A DNA stretch of 64,000 nucleotides, taken from Teredinibacter franksiae (GTDB lineage: Bacteria; Pseudomonadota; Gammaproteobacteria; Pseudomonadales; Cellvibrionaceae). The stretch spans positions 372,001 through 436,000 of the forward strand of contig NZ_JACJUV010000001.1 in NCBI RefSeq assembly GCF_014218805.1, read 5' to 3'. A model generated the notes under the pieces. That model was not told the DNA's origin and ran no database searches. It worked only from the letters and a program-made list of their open reading frames with translations. Positions 35,316 through 44,601 of this stretch are shown here, in pieces. Position numbers and translations under genes: made by a program. Each line of letters starts with the position of its first letter. The first letter of the stretch is position 1.

Positions 35316-36272
35316 GTGATCCGATTTTCACGAATACGCACTAAAAAACCAGTGGCCACCGACGACAGCCGAATCTATACAAATCTAGATACCCTGTCGC
35401 GCATGGAATACCGAGCCAAGGGGTTCAGCTTCAATACTCGCCAACCGGCGCGTAGTATTTTGACCGGGCGCCACGCCTCACGCCTCAGGGGCAGAGGGCT
35501 AAACTTCGAAGAATTACGCCATTATCGACCCGGCGATGATATTCGCACCCTGGACTGGAAAGTTACCAACCGAACCGGAAAGCCACACGTACGAATTTAC
35601 ACTGAGGAGCGAGAGAGAAATGTTTTTATTCTCGTAGATCAACGAATTTCTATGTTTTTTGGTACTCAAAGTGCAATGAAGTCTGTAATCGCGGCTGAAA
35701 TTGCAGCGCTAATTGCCTGGCGGATAACATCATTAAACGACCGTATCGGTGGGGTAGTATTCAATGACTCCGATATCTATACCCATGCACCACAACGGAG
35801 CCGTCGGCATATACTGGAAATGCTCCACAAAATTGTCGAGTTTAATCAGAAACTTATAGCCGGCGTGCAAAGCGAAGCCGCAATGCTCGACAAAGCCTTA
35901 CAGAGGATTTCTAACATTACCAAGCAAGACAGCTTAGTTATTCTCATAAGTGATGGTACTGGCTGGCAAAAAACAACAAGCGATCTGGTGAGAAAGCTTA
36001 GTCAACATAATGACCTGATTGCCGTCAATATTGTTGACCCCGGAGAAAAAAATCTGCCCTCGATGGAGCAGCTAATTGTAAGCGACGGTGATCTTCAAAT
36101 TGCTACTCGAACCAGCACACATACAATACAGCATGCCTTCAAGAAAACCTACGCCGATCGTTTAGGTGAAATGGCGCGCGATCTTAGAAAACACACCATC
36201 CCTTTGCTCATAATAGACACACTTTCACCGGCTTCGAAGCAACTCATATCGGCCATGGGAGGGCGAACCTAA
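35316..36272 (+). CDS. DUF58 domain protein
   Basis: 318 residues. The DUF58 hallmark LNFEELRHYRPGDDIRTLDWKVTNRTGKPHVRIYTEER is present (described here in pieces: RHYRPGDD, then DWK, then EER), followed by a VWA-like fold with ILVDQRISMFFG and LVILISDGTGW. The start is GTG, 4 bp after the moxR stop. DUF58 proteins are encoded next to MoxR in nearly all Bat operons and probably work with it. No membrane helix is evident in this copy, unlike longer DUF58 proteins. Confidence 0.9.
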   Translation: MIRFSRIRTKKPVATDDSRIYTNLDTLSRMEYRAKGFSFNTRQPARSILTGRHASRLRGRGLNFEELRHYRPGDDIRTLDWKVTNRTGKPHVRIYTEERERNVFILVDQRISMFFGTQSAMKSVIAAEIAALIAWRITSLNDRIGGVVFNDSDIYTHAPQRSRRHILEMLHKIVEFNQKLIAGVQSEAAMLDKALQRISNITKQDSLVILISDGTGWQKTTSDLVRKLSQHNDLIAVNIVDPGEKNLPSMEQLIVSDGDLQIATRTSTHTIQHAFKKTYADRLGEMARDLRKHTIPLLIIDTLSPASKQLISAMGGRT

Positions 36273-36274
36273 AA

Positions 36275-36811
36275 ATGTACACAGTAGTCAATAATGAGCC
36301 CCTTTCTTTGCCGTTTTCCGAAGGCTGGGGCAATTACGCCATACGCGGTATTGAAGAAATTCTACTGCCGGAATCAGTATCACTTCTCCCCCAAACAATT
36401 GGATGGGCTATATTGCTACTAGCAGCTATTGCGTGGCTTTTTTTGATTGGCTATCGTAAATACCAACACTATCGCGCTAACCTTTATCGCCTCGTGTCAC
36501 TTAACCAGCTCAAACAAATAAAAAACGCGTACCAGCAGGGTGACACAACATCCGTTCGCGCACTTCCTGCATTACTTAAAGCAACAGCCCTTCAAGTCTA
36601 CCCACGAACAACAATCGCAGCCCTTACGGGAAACAGCTGGTGTGTTTTTCTCAGTGATACCTACCCGGGGCCACCGTTTGAAACTGAGCCTATAGATATA
36701 CTGTATAAATGTGGTTTTGCGCCTAAAAGCGAACTGAATAATTTACTGGAAGAAAAAAACTGGAATCAATTCGTTGAATGGATAAAACATCACAGGTGGC
36801 CAAATGATTGA
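36275..36811 (+). CDS. DUF4381 membrane protein of the Bat operon
   Basis: 178 residues with a short N-terminal periplasmic part (PLSLPFSEGWGNYAIRGIEE) and one membrane helix (TIGWAILLLAAIAWLFLIGYRKY). A helical cytoplasmic region rich in Leu and Gln follows (LVSLNQLKQIKNAYQQGD, LPALLKATALQVYPRTTIA). DUF4381 sits between DUF58 and BatA in many gammaproteobacterial operons. Its end overlaps the BatA start by 8 bp. Specific function unknown. Confidence 0.85.
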   Translation: MYTVVNNEPLSLPFSEGWGNYAIRGIEEILLPESVSLLPQTIGWAILLLAAIAWLFLIGYRKYQHYRANLYRLVSLNQLKQIKNAYQQGDTTSVRALPALLKATALQVYPRTTIAALTGNSWCVFLSDTYPGPPFETEPIDILYKCGFAPKSELNNLLEEKNWNQFVEWIKHHRWPND

Positions 36812-37805
36812 GTTTGAGCACCTCTGGGCATTCGCTCTGCTACCCCTACCTCTCATTATGGCGTTTGCTATCCCGCCCTACAAAGAGACAAAGGATTCAC
36901 TGCAAGTCCCCTATTTTCAGCAGCTTGTAACCATCAGCGGAGCAAAGCCCAGCCGTGGAGCCAGTGTGCTGCAACGGAAATGGTTTCAGGGGCTGGTATT
37001 AGTGCTCGCCTGGGTGCTCATTACTACCGCTGCGGCAAAACCCCAATGGGTAAGCGAACCCATAGAAATAAAAAAATCAGCAAGAGATTTAATGCTTGCT
37101 GTAGACCTATCAGGCTCTATGGCGGCCGAGGACTTTACAAACTCCGAAGGCCAGCTTATCGATCGTTTAACCGCCGTTAAACAAGTTTTACAACAGTTTA
37201 TTCCCGCTCGAAAAAGTGATCGTATAGGGTTAATTGTTTTCGGCGATGCGCCCTACCTTCAGGCCCCGTTCACCGATGCCCTCGACACCGTTCAACACTT
37301 ACTGATTGAGACCGAAGTTGGCATGGCTGGTCAGAGTACCGCCTTTGGCGACGCCATAGGCTTGGCGATCAGTACTTTCCAAGGGTCTGCATCGGAAAAC
37401 CGTGTATTGATAGTCTTGACGGATGGCAACGATACCGGCTCAAAAGTACCGCCAATGGATGCGGCTCGAGTCGCTAGTGCAAACGGCGTAAGTATTTACC
37501 CAATAGCCATGGGCGACCCCACAAGTATTGGCGAAGATGCCGTAGATGTGGACACCCTAAAAGTCATTGCCGAAACAACTGGAGGAAAGTATTTCGAAGC
37601 TCTCGACCGAGCATCCCTCGAACAGGCTTACCAAGAAATTGACAAACTGGAACCGGAGCTCTACGAATCCCTCTCTTACCGCCCTAAACGGGATATTTAC
37701 TACATTCCACTTGCAGCGTTTGCCGCACTATTCTTGCTAACACTACCTGTTTACGCGTTGCTCGGGCAAATACAAAGGCGGCGCAAAAGGTATACGAATG
37801 ACTGA
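36804..37805 (+). CDS. batA: BatA: membrane-anchored VWA protein
   Basis: 333 residues with an N-terminal helix pair, a VWA domain from ~90 and a C-terminal helix (YIPLAAFAALFLLTLPVYALL). The MIDAS metal site is intact: DLSGSM, then a Thr in FGDAPYLQAPFTDA and Asp in VLTDGNDTGS. Probably a periplasmic or membrane partner activated by MoxR. An AGGTGG Shine-Dalgarno precedes the ATG. It overlaps both its neighbours by 8 bp, showing tight coupling. Confidence 0.93.
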   Translation: MIEFEHLWAFALLPLPLIMAFAIPPYKETKDSLQVPYFQQLVTISGAKPSRGASVLQRKWFQGLVLVLAWVLITTAAAKPQWVSEPIEIKKSARDLMLAVDLSGSMAAEDFTNSEGQLIDRLTAVKQVLQQFIPARKSDRIGLIVFGDAPYLQAPFTDALDTVQHLLIETEVGMAGQSTAFGDAIGLAISTFQGSASENRVLIVLTDGNDTGSKVPPMDAARVASANGVSIYPIAMGDPTSIGEDAVDVDTLKVIAETTGGKYFEALDRASLEQAYQEIDKLEPELYESLSYRPKRDIYYIPLAAFAALFLLTLPVYALLGQIQRRRKRYTND

Positions 37806-38781
37806 ACTAACACACGCTATTGAGCACTTTCACTTTATAAGGCCTGCCTGGCTGCTCAGTTTAATACCGTTCGCGCTACTGTTTTATTTTCAGGTTAACC
37901 GTGTTGACATGCTGCAACAATGGAGAGCCCATGTTGCGCCTCACCTATTACAACACCTCATTGTACAAGGTAGCCAACGTCGGCTTTACAGCCCAATTGG
38001 GCTAATGCTTTTTGTTGCCATCCCCCTAGCTATTGCACTGGCTGGGCCAAGCTGGAAGCAAAAGCCATCGCCTTTTGCAACCGACAGAGCCTCTTTAATC
38101 GTCGCAATCGACCTCTCCCAGAGCATGGCACAAAGTGACGTACAGCCAAGTCGGTTAATGCGTGTAAAGCAAAAAGTTGGCGATTTATTAGAACAACGAG
38201 GGGACGCTTATACCGCGCTCATTGCCTATGCAGGAACTGCTCATACCGTAATCCCTTTGTGCAACGACCGGAATGTTATTGGCCACTACCTTGATGCTTT
38301 AGACATTGGTTCCCTACCTCGTGAAGGCAAACGCCCCGAAAATGTTTTCAAACTAATTGATGGACTCGTTAGCCATACGGATGTACCCACAACATTATTA
38401 TTGATTACCGATGGTATGACCGAAAATTCTCTACCAGCCTTTAAGCATTACTTCGAGAATAGCCAGCATCGCTTATTAGTATGGGGCATAGGCAAAACCC
38501 AACAAACCCTCAATGACGAGGCCGTTGAGGGTATTAGCTCAAGCATTATACCGTTACAAAATGCACAACTTGAGGCCCTAGCCGATACAGCTAACGGATA
38601 CTACCAACCACTAACAACAGACAAAAATGATATCGAGAAGATACTGCGAAAAATCAATAATGCGTTCGCACTAAGCGAAGAAGAAAGTCGACCTTGGCAA
38701 GAATCCGGATATGTTCTTATCTGGCCGATGTTAATGATTTTTCTGCTCTGGTTCCGAAAAGGGTGGACACTACAGTGGTAA
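37798..38781 (+). CDS. batB: BatB: membrane-anchored VWA protein
   Basis: 327 residues with the same plan as BatA: two N-terminal helices (LLSLIPFALLFYFQV, IGLMLFVAIPLAIALAG), a VWA domain with MIDAS DLSQSM and LLITDGMTE, and a C-terminal helix (YVLIWPMLMIFLLWF). The MIDAS pattern is complete except for less standard spacing around the conserved Thr. It overlaps batC by 7 bp. Paralogous pairs of VWA proteins are the rule in Bat loci. Confidence 0.92.
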   Translation: MTELTHAIEHFHFIRPAWLLSLIPFALLFYFQVNRVDMLQQWRAHVAPHLLQHLIVQGSQRRLYSPIGLMLFVAIPLAIALAGPSWKQKPSPFATDRASLIVAIDLSQSMAQSDVQPSRLMRVKQKVGDLLEQRGDAYTALIAYAGTAHTVIPLCNDRNVIGHYLDALDIGSLPREGKRPENVFKLIDGLVSHTDVPTTLLLITDGMTENSLPAFKHYFENSQHRLLVWGIGKTQQTLNDEAVEGISSSIIPLQNAQLEALADTANGYYQPLTTDKNDIEKILRKINNAFALSEEESRPWQESGYVLIWPMLMIFLLWFRKGWTLQW

Positions 38782-39476
38782 ATTCTAGAATCAAATATAC
38801 CCAAAAGCTAAAAATTCTAGCCTGGTCACTGACCTTAAGCTTTTTCCTATGGGCGGCACTTAACCCTATTCAGTTTATTTATTTATGGGTTACGCCAGAC
38901 CAGTATGGCCAAATACTGTTTAACCTGGGCCACTATCAAAAGGCTTCACAACACTTTCAGAGCCCCTATAGACAAGCGGTTGCACTCTACGCCAGTGAAG
39001 AGTTTACAGCGTCGGCCACTTTGTTTTCCCAATACGATAATGAGCATGGCCTACTGGCAACCGCTAACTCACTGGCTCACAGCCGTGAATATGTTAAAGC
39101 TGTACGCATTTACAAAACTCTTCTCGAACTATACCCAGACAATTCAGCCGCTAAAACAAATATCCCCCTTGTTCAAGCCATAATCGATGCGAACACTCAG
39201 CTGTCTGAAAGCCAAGTTGCTGAATCTGGGGATTCAAGCTCCTCCGACGAAACCGGCCCTGAATCATCTGAGGGTGACGAGCGCACAGTGTTTTCACTCA
39301 CCGAAGAAGCTCAATTGGACGCCGACCAATTGTTACAAGATCCAGCGTTAATGGAAATGTGGATGCGCCAAGTGCAGGTGAACCCAAGCAGATTTTTGCA
39401 AATAAAATTTCTAATGCAGCTAGAGCAACAACTGTTAGAACAGCCTATAAACCCCGATTTGGGCGAAAAACAATGA
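38775..39476 (+). CDS. batC: BatC: TPR protein with N-terminal membrane anchor
   Basis: 233 residues. A signal-anchor helix (KLKILAWSLTLSFFLWAALN) is followed by TPR-like repeats (YGQILFNLGHYQKASQHFQ, YVKAVRIYKTLLELYPDNSAAKTN), an acidic Ser-rich linker (ESGDSSSSDETGPESSEGDE) and a helical tail. I placed the start at GTG 38775, which has GGTGG 7 nt upstream and overlaps the batB stop. Earlier in-frame starts lie inside batB. The overlap with batD is ATGA-type. Confidence 0.87.
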   Translation: MVNSRIKYTQKLKILAWSLTLSFFLWAALNPIQFIYLWVTPDQYGQILFNLGHYQKASQHFQSPYRQAVALYASEEFTASATLFSQYDNEHGLLATANSLAHSREYVKAVRIYKTLLELYPDNSAAKTNIPLVQAIIDANTQLSESQVAESGDSSSSDETGPESSEGDERTVFSLTEEAQLDADQLLQDPALMEMWMRQVQVNPSRFLQIKFLMQLEQQLLEQPINPDLGEKQ

Positions 39477-40774
39477 AAAAATTAGTTTTACTGCTGTTCA
39501 TGCTATTTGGCAATATGGTACACGCAGCCACAATAGAAAAGCTTCTCGCTGACGGCACATTAAAAATAGATTTAACCGCCGAGAAAACGTCAAACTATTA
39601 TGTCGGCCAGCCCATTGCCCTCTCCGTTAATATACATTTTTATCGTTGGTTCGCGAAAGGCTCCCGACTAAGTTTACCGACGGTCGACAACGCAATTGTG
39701 CAACAAGCATCGCAATTCGCAACCAATTATTCAGAAAAAATTAACGGCGACACATGGACAACACAACAATGGCACCTGCGCCTCTACCCGCGTAAACCGG
39801 GCCTAATTTCTATCCCTGGCATAGTCGTGCAATTATCACTAAATGATGAAAATGGCATTGTAGAAGGGCAATATGTCACAAACCCCATAAGCTTCAACGT
39901 AGCAGACCTGCCCATTAGTGATACGCCGAAAAATTGGATTGCCACCGAAGACTACACACTAACAGCAAGCCTAGAGGGTGTAAAAGATACCTATGCTCCC
40001 GGAGACGCGATTATTAGAACTATCCGTCAAACCGCAACCAATACACCCGCCATGATGTTAAGTCCACCAAAAATTGGTGATATAGCAGGGCTCGCGATTT
40101 ATCGAGAGCAGCCCATAATTAAAGACAACTCTAACAGAGGCGAACTACAGGGGGAGCGGATTGATCGCGTTATATACACCATAGAACGGCCCGGAACTTA
40201 TCAATTACCTGTCCACAGCTTCTATTGGTGGGACTTCAACAATGAGGTACTCCATGAAGAGACAACTGAAAGCGTAAAAATCTCTGCCGGTCCTACCTCC
40301 CCGCTTGCATTCTCTTTGCCCACCAACAAAACGGTTTTAACAAGCACTCTATTATGGCTATCGATACTCGCACTACTTGCCGCGATTTTATATTTTTACA
40401 TTAATTACATAAAAAATAGAACGAAGCTGGCCCCCAAGGAAGAAACGCTATTTATTAAAGCCATCCACAATCAGGATTATAAACTTGCACTCAACAGCTT
40501 ATACCGAATCGCCTTCTCCAGAGGTAAGCTAACGCTTGAACAGGCATACGATGCTGATGACCAGTGTGCCAGCATTTGTCGGCGCCTTGTGGTTCTCGCC
40601 GCCCACCACCCACATAGCACTGAAGTCGCAGGCACAATTAGCATTAACCAAGCGAAATTATTACTTTCGCGAAAAAACCCTGTAAAATGGCCGCCGAATT
40701 GGTATAAAGCAGCTGAAATAACGCTCAACCCTGCTCCCTCCAATAACCGAAATACCCCTTGGGTATCTCAGTAG
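39473..40774 (+). CDS. batD: BatD family protein
   Basis: 433 residues with a signal peptide (MKKLVLLLFMLFGNMVHAA) and Ig-like beta domains (YYVGQPIALSVNIHFYRW, WHLRLYPRKPGLISIPGI, DTYAPGDAIIRTIRQTATN). A membrane helix (STLLWLSILALLAAILYFYI) precedes a helical cytoplasmic tail with conserved Cys (DDQCASICRRL). The start overlaps the batC stop. This closes the Bat operon; BatD-like proteins probably form an envelope complex with BatA-C. Loss of Bat genes in Bacteroides lowers oxygen tolerance; the role in this lineage is not established. Confidence 0.9.
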   Translation: MKKLVLLLFMLFGNMVHAATIEKLLADGTLKIDLTAEKTSNYYVGQPIALSVNIHFYRWFAKGSRLSLPTVDNAIVQQASQFATNYSEKINGDTWTTQQWHLRLYPRKPGLISIPGIVVQLSLNDENGIVEGQYVTNPISFNVADLPISDTPKNWIATEDYTLTASLEGVKDTYAPGDAIIRTIRQTATNTPAMMLSPPKIGDIAGLAIYREQPIIKDNSNRGELQGERIDRVIYTIERPGTYQLPVHSFYWWDFNNEVLHEETTESVKISAGPTSPLAFSLPTNKTVLTSTLLWLSILALLAAILYFYINYIKNRTKLAPKEETLFIKAIHNQDYKLALNSLYRIAFSRGKLTLEQAYDADDQCASICRRLVVLAAHHPHSTEVAGTISINQAKLLLSRKNPVKWPPNWYKAAEITLNPAPSNNRNTPWVSQ

Positions 40775-40938
40775 CTCGAACAGCATAAGTAGCATTACTA
40801 TTCGGAACAGCGCTAAAGCCTAGCCTTTCCAGTGATAAAACGCCCCATTGTCATTAACCAACATGGGTTAAGCGCACTGTTTTTATGGTGTACGAACAAG
40901 CTCCCTTAAATATCGCCGACTAACGACATATTAAACTC

Positions 40939-43158
40939 ATGGTATTACCAAACTGCAATCAACACATCTCGCCCCGTAAAAGTATTCAGCGGCTAATATT
41001 TGCCATTTGTGTTTTGGTTTTTTTCACCGAATGGGCTCAAGCTGAATGGGTGGGCTCTAGCGCCTGTGAAGGTTGCCATAAAGAGCAGTACGATTCATGG
41101 GTAGGCTCGGACCACTTCAAAGCAATGGCGGTTGCCAATGAAAGTACCGTTTTAGGGGATTTCTCCGGAAAGACTGTAACTTTCAACAAGGTTAGTCACC
41201 GCTTTTTCACCAAAAACAATAAATATTACGTAGAGACTATCGGCAAAAGCGGCAAAAACGAAACATTCAGCATTCCCTATACTTTCGGCTGGTTTCCTCT
41301 ACAACAGTATTTAGCAGACATTGGCGATGGCCACCTACAAGCCATGAACGTCAGCTGGGATAGCCGACCAAAGAAGGATGGAGGTCAACGCTGGTTTCAC
41401 CTTCAACCGGAAGAAAACATGACGCCCGACAACATGTTTTTTTGGGGGGCCCATGTGCAAAATTGGAACAGCCGTTGCGCTGAATGTCATTCCACTAATT
41501 TAGAACGAAACTACGACGCCGAATCACATAGCTATGATACTAGCTGGTCAGAAATAAATGTTGCCTGCGAAGCATGCCACGGGCAAGGCAGCAAGCATAT
41601 AGATCTAGTGAATGCAAAAACCTACTCCAATAGTAACACCGGGTTAGCCTATGCCTCAGACGCCAAATCAACCGGTGAAAATCACATCAACATGTGTGGT
41701 GGTTGCCACTCTAGGCGTTTCGGTATTACTGATCCCAACACCTTTACCGACTACAACCAAAAATATAGGCATCAAAGCATCATCAACGGTCTCTACCACC
41801 CAGACGGACAAATCCAAGACGAAGTTTATGTATTAGGCTCTTTTCTACAAAGCAAAATGCATACAGCCGGTGTAACCTGCCTGAACTGTCACAACCCACA
41901 TAGCGGAAAGCTAATAGCAGAACCTCAGGCCGTATGCGCCCAGTGCCACGCACCCGAGACCTTCGATAAACCGTCCCATCACCTCCATGCCAAATCGCCC
42001 GCTCCCCTCTGCGTGGACTGCCATATGCCTGAAACAACCTACATGGGCGTCGACCCCCGTAGAGATCACAGCTTTGCCATACCAAACCCCCAAGCATCAA
42101 TCGACTTTGGCGTGCCCAATGCTTGCAGTAATTGCCACGAAGAAAAAGGTAACGAATGGGCGGTTACACAGCTCGAAAAAGCCGGTGTAAAACCTCAAAA
42201 TGAAAAATGGACAAGCGCATTCCACGAAGCAAGAAATCACAACGTACTGTCGGTGAGAACACTCTCAGCTATTGCCCAGGACCAAGAGCTCCCCGACATA
42301 ATTCGAGCAACGGCCTTAGAGCACCTGGGTGCATTTCCGTCCAGAGTCACCCTTGAATCTGCCAAGTACGCACTAAAATCACCGGCCCCTCTGGTTCGCC
42401 GCTCCGCTATTGAAAGCCTAATATTTGTCGATCCCGCCACAAGGTGGACGCTGCTAAGCCCACTCCTTCAGGACGACGTTCGATTCGTACGAGACGAGGC
42501 GGCAATATCTTTAGCAGGCGTACTATTTGATATACCCAATGACCAAAGAAAAATACTCCAAACAGCCATAGATCAGCTGAAAGAGACACTGCTATTCAGT
42601 GCTGATACGCCGTCTTCACAACTGCGTATTGCAAGTTTATACACCGAGCTGGGTAATTACGAAAAAGCCGAGGCAGCCTATCGCCACGCTCTACGTATAT
42701 CGCCAACCTACGTACCCGCCCTACTAAACTACGCTGAATATCTAAGAAACACCGGGCACAAAGATAAAGAACTGCCATTATTTGAAAAGGCTATGGCCGC
42801 AATGCCTGAAAGTGCAGCGGTCCATCATGCAATGGGGTTGCATTACATTCGTAATCAGCAGTACAGCAAAGCAATGCCATACCTAAAAACCTCTTCCGGC
42901 GGCCTACTAGACGCGAGGCCTAGATATGCATACGTATATGCCGTAGCCCTTTACGATAGCGGTAAAAAAGAAAACGCTATAAATGAACTTATTCGGTCGA
43001 ACGAGCAATGGAAAAACCAATATGAGACACTGGCCACCCTCATCTACTATCTCGACGAGGCCGGAAGAGCTAAAGATGTATACTCTTACCTCAGTCAAAT
43101 ATCCCGCATTGCGCCAGGCTCTCCCCAGGTGAAAGAGTGGATAAACAAATACAAGTAA
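40939..43158 (+). CDS. Multihaem c-type cytochrome with HEAT and TPR repeats
   Basis: 739 residues, exported by a signal peptide (LIFAICVLVFFTEWAQAE). Eight CxxCH haem sites occur in the first ~400 residues: CEGCH, CAECH, CEACH, CGGCH, CLNCH, CAQCH, CVDCH, CSNCH. A HEAT-like stretch follows (APLVRRSAIESLIFVD, VRFVRDEAAISLAGV), and then TPR repeats (YEKAEAAYRHALRISPTYVPALLNYAEYL). The N-terminal part resembles cytochrome c554-type electron-transfer proteins. The haem-plus-repeat combination suggests a periplasmic redox scaffold. It lies 164 bp after batD on the same strand and may be functionally tied to it. No partner reductase is nearby. Confidence 0.9.
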   Translation: MVLPNCNQHISPRKSIQRLIFAICVLVFFTEWAQAEWVGSSACEGCHKEQYDSWVGSDHFKAMAVANESTVLGDFSGKTVTFNKVSHRFFTKNNKYYVETIGKSGKNETFSIPYTFGWFPLQQYLADIGDGHLQAMNVSWDSRPKKDGGQRWFHLQPEENMTPDNMFFWGAHVQNWNSRCAECHSTNLERNYDAESHSYDTSWSEINVACEACHGQGSKHIDLVNAKTYSNSNTGLAYASDAKSTGENHINMCGGCHSRRFGITDPNTFTDYNQKYRHQSIINGLYHPDGQIQDEVYVLGSFLQSKMHTAGVTCLNCHNPHSGKLIAEPQAVCAQCHAPETFDKPSHHLHAKSPAPLCVDCHMPETTYMGVDPRRDHSFAIPNPQASIDFGVPNACSNCHEEKGNEWAVTQLEKAGVKPQNEKWTSAFHEARNHNVLSVRTLSAIAQDQELPDIIRATALEHLGAFPSRVTLESAKYALKSPAPLVRRSAIESLIFVDPATRWTLLSPLLQDDVRFVRDEAAISLAGVLFDIPNDQRKILQTAIDQLKETLLFSADTPSSQLRIASLYTELGNYEKAEAAYRHALRISPTYVPALLNYAEYLRNTGHKDKELPLFEKAMAAMPESAAVHHAMGLHYIRNQQYSKAMPYLKTSSGGLLDARPRYAYVYAVALYDSGKKENAINELIRSNEQWKNQYETLATLIYYLDEAGRAKDVYSYLSQISRIAPGSPQVKEWINKYK

Positions 43159-43200
43159 TGCGGCTGATTTAAACCAAATAGCACCTAGGGAATAGGGCTC

Positions 43201-43228
43201 AAAAAAACGCTAAGTTATCCACTTAGCG
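43201..43228 (-). terminator. Rho-independent terminator for the minus-strand gene at 43299
   Basis: On the minus strand, CGCTAAGT and its exact complement enclose a 5-base loop and are followed by seven T residues (43207-43201). It lies 70 bp past the stop of the small gene. Confidence 0.85.
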
Positions 43229-43298
43229 TCTACCCAAAAAACAAACCAAACACTGCGATGCCAGCATTGAAGTCACATTTTTGGGTAACGTTAGGCAT

Positions 43299-43622
43299 TT
43301 ATTTTTTTCTAGGCAACTCGATAACTTTAGCCGATCCCTCTCTATTTGATTTCATGCTTTTAACTTTACTTAACAAATGAGGTGATACGTTCCATTTTTG
43401 GCCAGAATCCGTAATGACTGTTACCGTTTTTTTATTAAACTTCATTAGCGTGCCGATTTGCCTACCCCTGCCTGCTGGCTCGAAACTCACTTTCTCACCC
43501 GGATTAAAATGCATCATTTCTCTATGAACGTGCATTGAATCTAGAAACTTCAACCTTTCAACAATTTTGTGGTTGAGCTCAACCAACTCTTCTTCAGACA
43601 AGTTATCTATATCTATGATCAT
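43299..43622 (-). CDS. Conserved-looking small protein with SH3/KOW-like core
   Basis: 107 residues, unknown family. A helical N-terminus (IIDIDNLSEEELVELNHKIVERL) precedes a short beta-rich core, NPGEKVSFEPAGRGRQIG, TLMKFNKKTVTVITDSGQKW, resembling KOW/SH3-like nucleic-acid-binding barrels. A basic tail (MKSNREGSAKVIELPRKK) ends it. I use the ATG at 43622; a TTG four codons earlier has a better placed GGTGAGAG. A good terminator follows. The basic C-terminus would suit RNA or DNA contact, but this is inference. Confidence 0.75.
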   Translation of the reverse strand: MIIDIDNLSEEELVELNHKIVERLKFLDSMHVHREMMHFNPGEKVSFEPAGRGRQIGTLMKFNKKTVTVITDSGQKWNVSPHLLSKVKSMKSNREGSAKVIELPRKK

Positions 43623-44063
43623 TTCAAACTTCAACTCTCACCAATGTAATTAAGCTCGGAACCTATACTCTTGAGAACGCCAAAACTCACCCACAATACG
43701 CGCCCAACTTGCTCTTTTTTCCAACGGCAAAACGAAAGCAATAAAACTTGCTTCCAAACAGCCGCATTAAAATTATTTTCAGAACAATAATTCCTAGGGT
43801 AACAAGCGATTAACGTGCCGTCCCTAATCGGCCACCAATATTATCAGGCTGAGTTTCGATAGGCGCATTAATGTAACCACGAAGCCCGCCAAATCAAGGG
43901 TATGCCACTGGGGTACCCCGTGTAAAATTCAAACGCTCGGAAAAACACTCAACATCACCTAGCAGCCCATTACCCATCAAGCCTTCAGGGCTCTCCATAT
44001 AAGTTTAAGGGTACCCCGAGTTCAAAAATTAAGTGCGCCTCCAGCCGCTCAAGTTCACACTTA

Positions 44064-44140
44064 ACACCTAACACCTAACACCTAACACCTAACACCTAGC
44101 ACCTAGCACCTAGCACCTAGCACCTAGCACCTAGCACCTA
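44064..44140 (+). repeat. Heptamer tandem array: 5 ACACCTA + 6 GCACCTA
   Basis: Eleven perfect head-to-tail 7-bp units (77 bp): five ACACCTA then six GCACCTA, so the two variants are sorted into blocks. It lies in the 577-bp gene-poor gap 43623-44199, 60 bp past the stop of the small minus-strand gene. The rest of that gap shows nothing recognisable except GGGGTACCCC near 43914. Confidence 0.95.
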
Positions 44141-44199
44141 GCATAAAACTACACCCTAGCGACACAAAGTGGCAAACACTGACCGCTTCATCAATTCTT

Positions 44200-44466
44200 T
44201 CACAGCTCTAGGTTTCTAGTTAAAACCTCTGCGGATTTAATAATGCGTTTCGTCCGATAAAGCTCAGGATGTTTTTCATTGTCAGCGTATCCTACTGGCT
44301 CTCCTGCACCTGCATTTACGAACCAAGAATTTTCGGGTCTACGATCACCTATCAGCTTTTTAAGCTCGGCCGGTTTAATGCCTAGCGCTTGAGCCGCTGC
44401 ATTATAGGTACAGCGAGTCTTGGTCTCGTTCAGGTAATCTCGTATGATACTAATTTTATCAAGCAT
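44200..44466 (-). CDS. Small hypothetical protein with predicted HTH
   Basis: 88 residues, start at 44466 with GAGGAAG 9 nt upstream. MLDKISIIRDYLNETKTRCTY leads into NAAAQALGIKPAELKKLIG, a helix-turn-helix-like pattern, then GDRRPENSWFVNAGAGEPVGY, a Trp/Asn-rich segment, and ends IIKSAEVLTRNLEL. It looks conserved and soluble, but I cannot name the family. Flanked by the heptamer array and a gene of similar size and style. Confidence 0.65.
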   Translation of the reverse strand: MLDKISIIRDYLNETKTRCTYNAAAQALGIKPAELKKLIGDRRPENSWFVNAGAGEPVGYADNEKHPELYRTKRIIKSAEVLTRNLEL

Positions 44467-44601
44467 TAAAAGGCACTTCCTCGAAAAGTAAACGCAGCGC
44501 TCATTTACGCAGCTGTTGTGGTGGATGTTTGTGTGATTGTTTTTTTTGCGCGCCTAAAATCTATAGCGCGAACGCCGAATTTTGGAACCATCGACTTAAA
44601 C

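Noticed and set aside
44064..44140. CRISPR-like array
   Set aside because: Units are 7 bp and contiguous, without spacers, and no cas gene is near.
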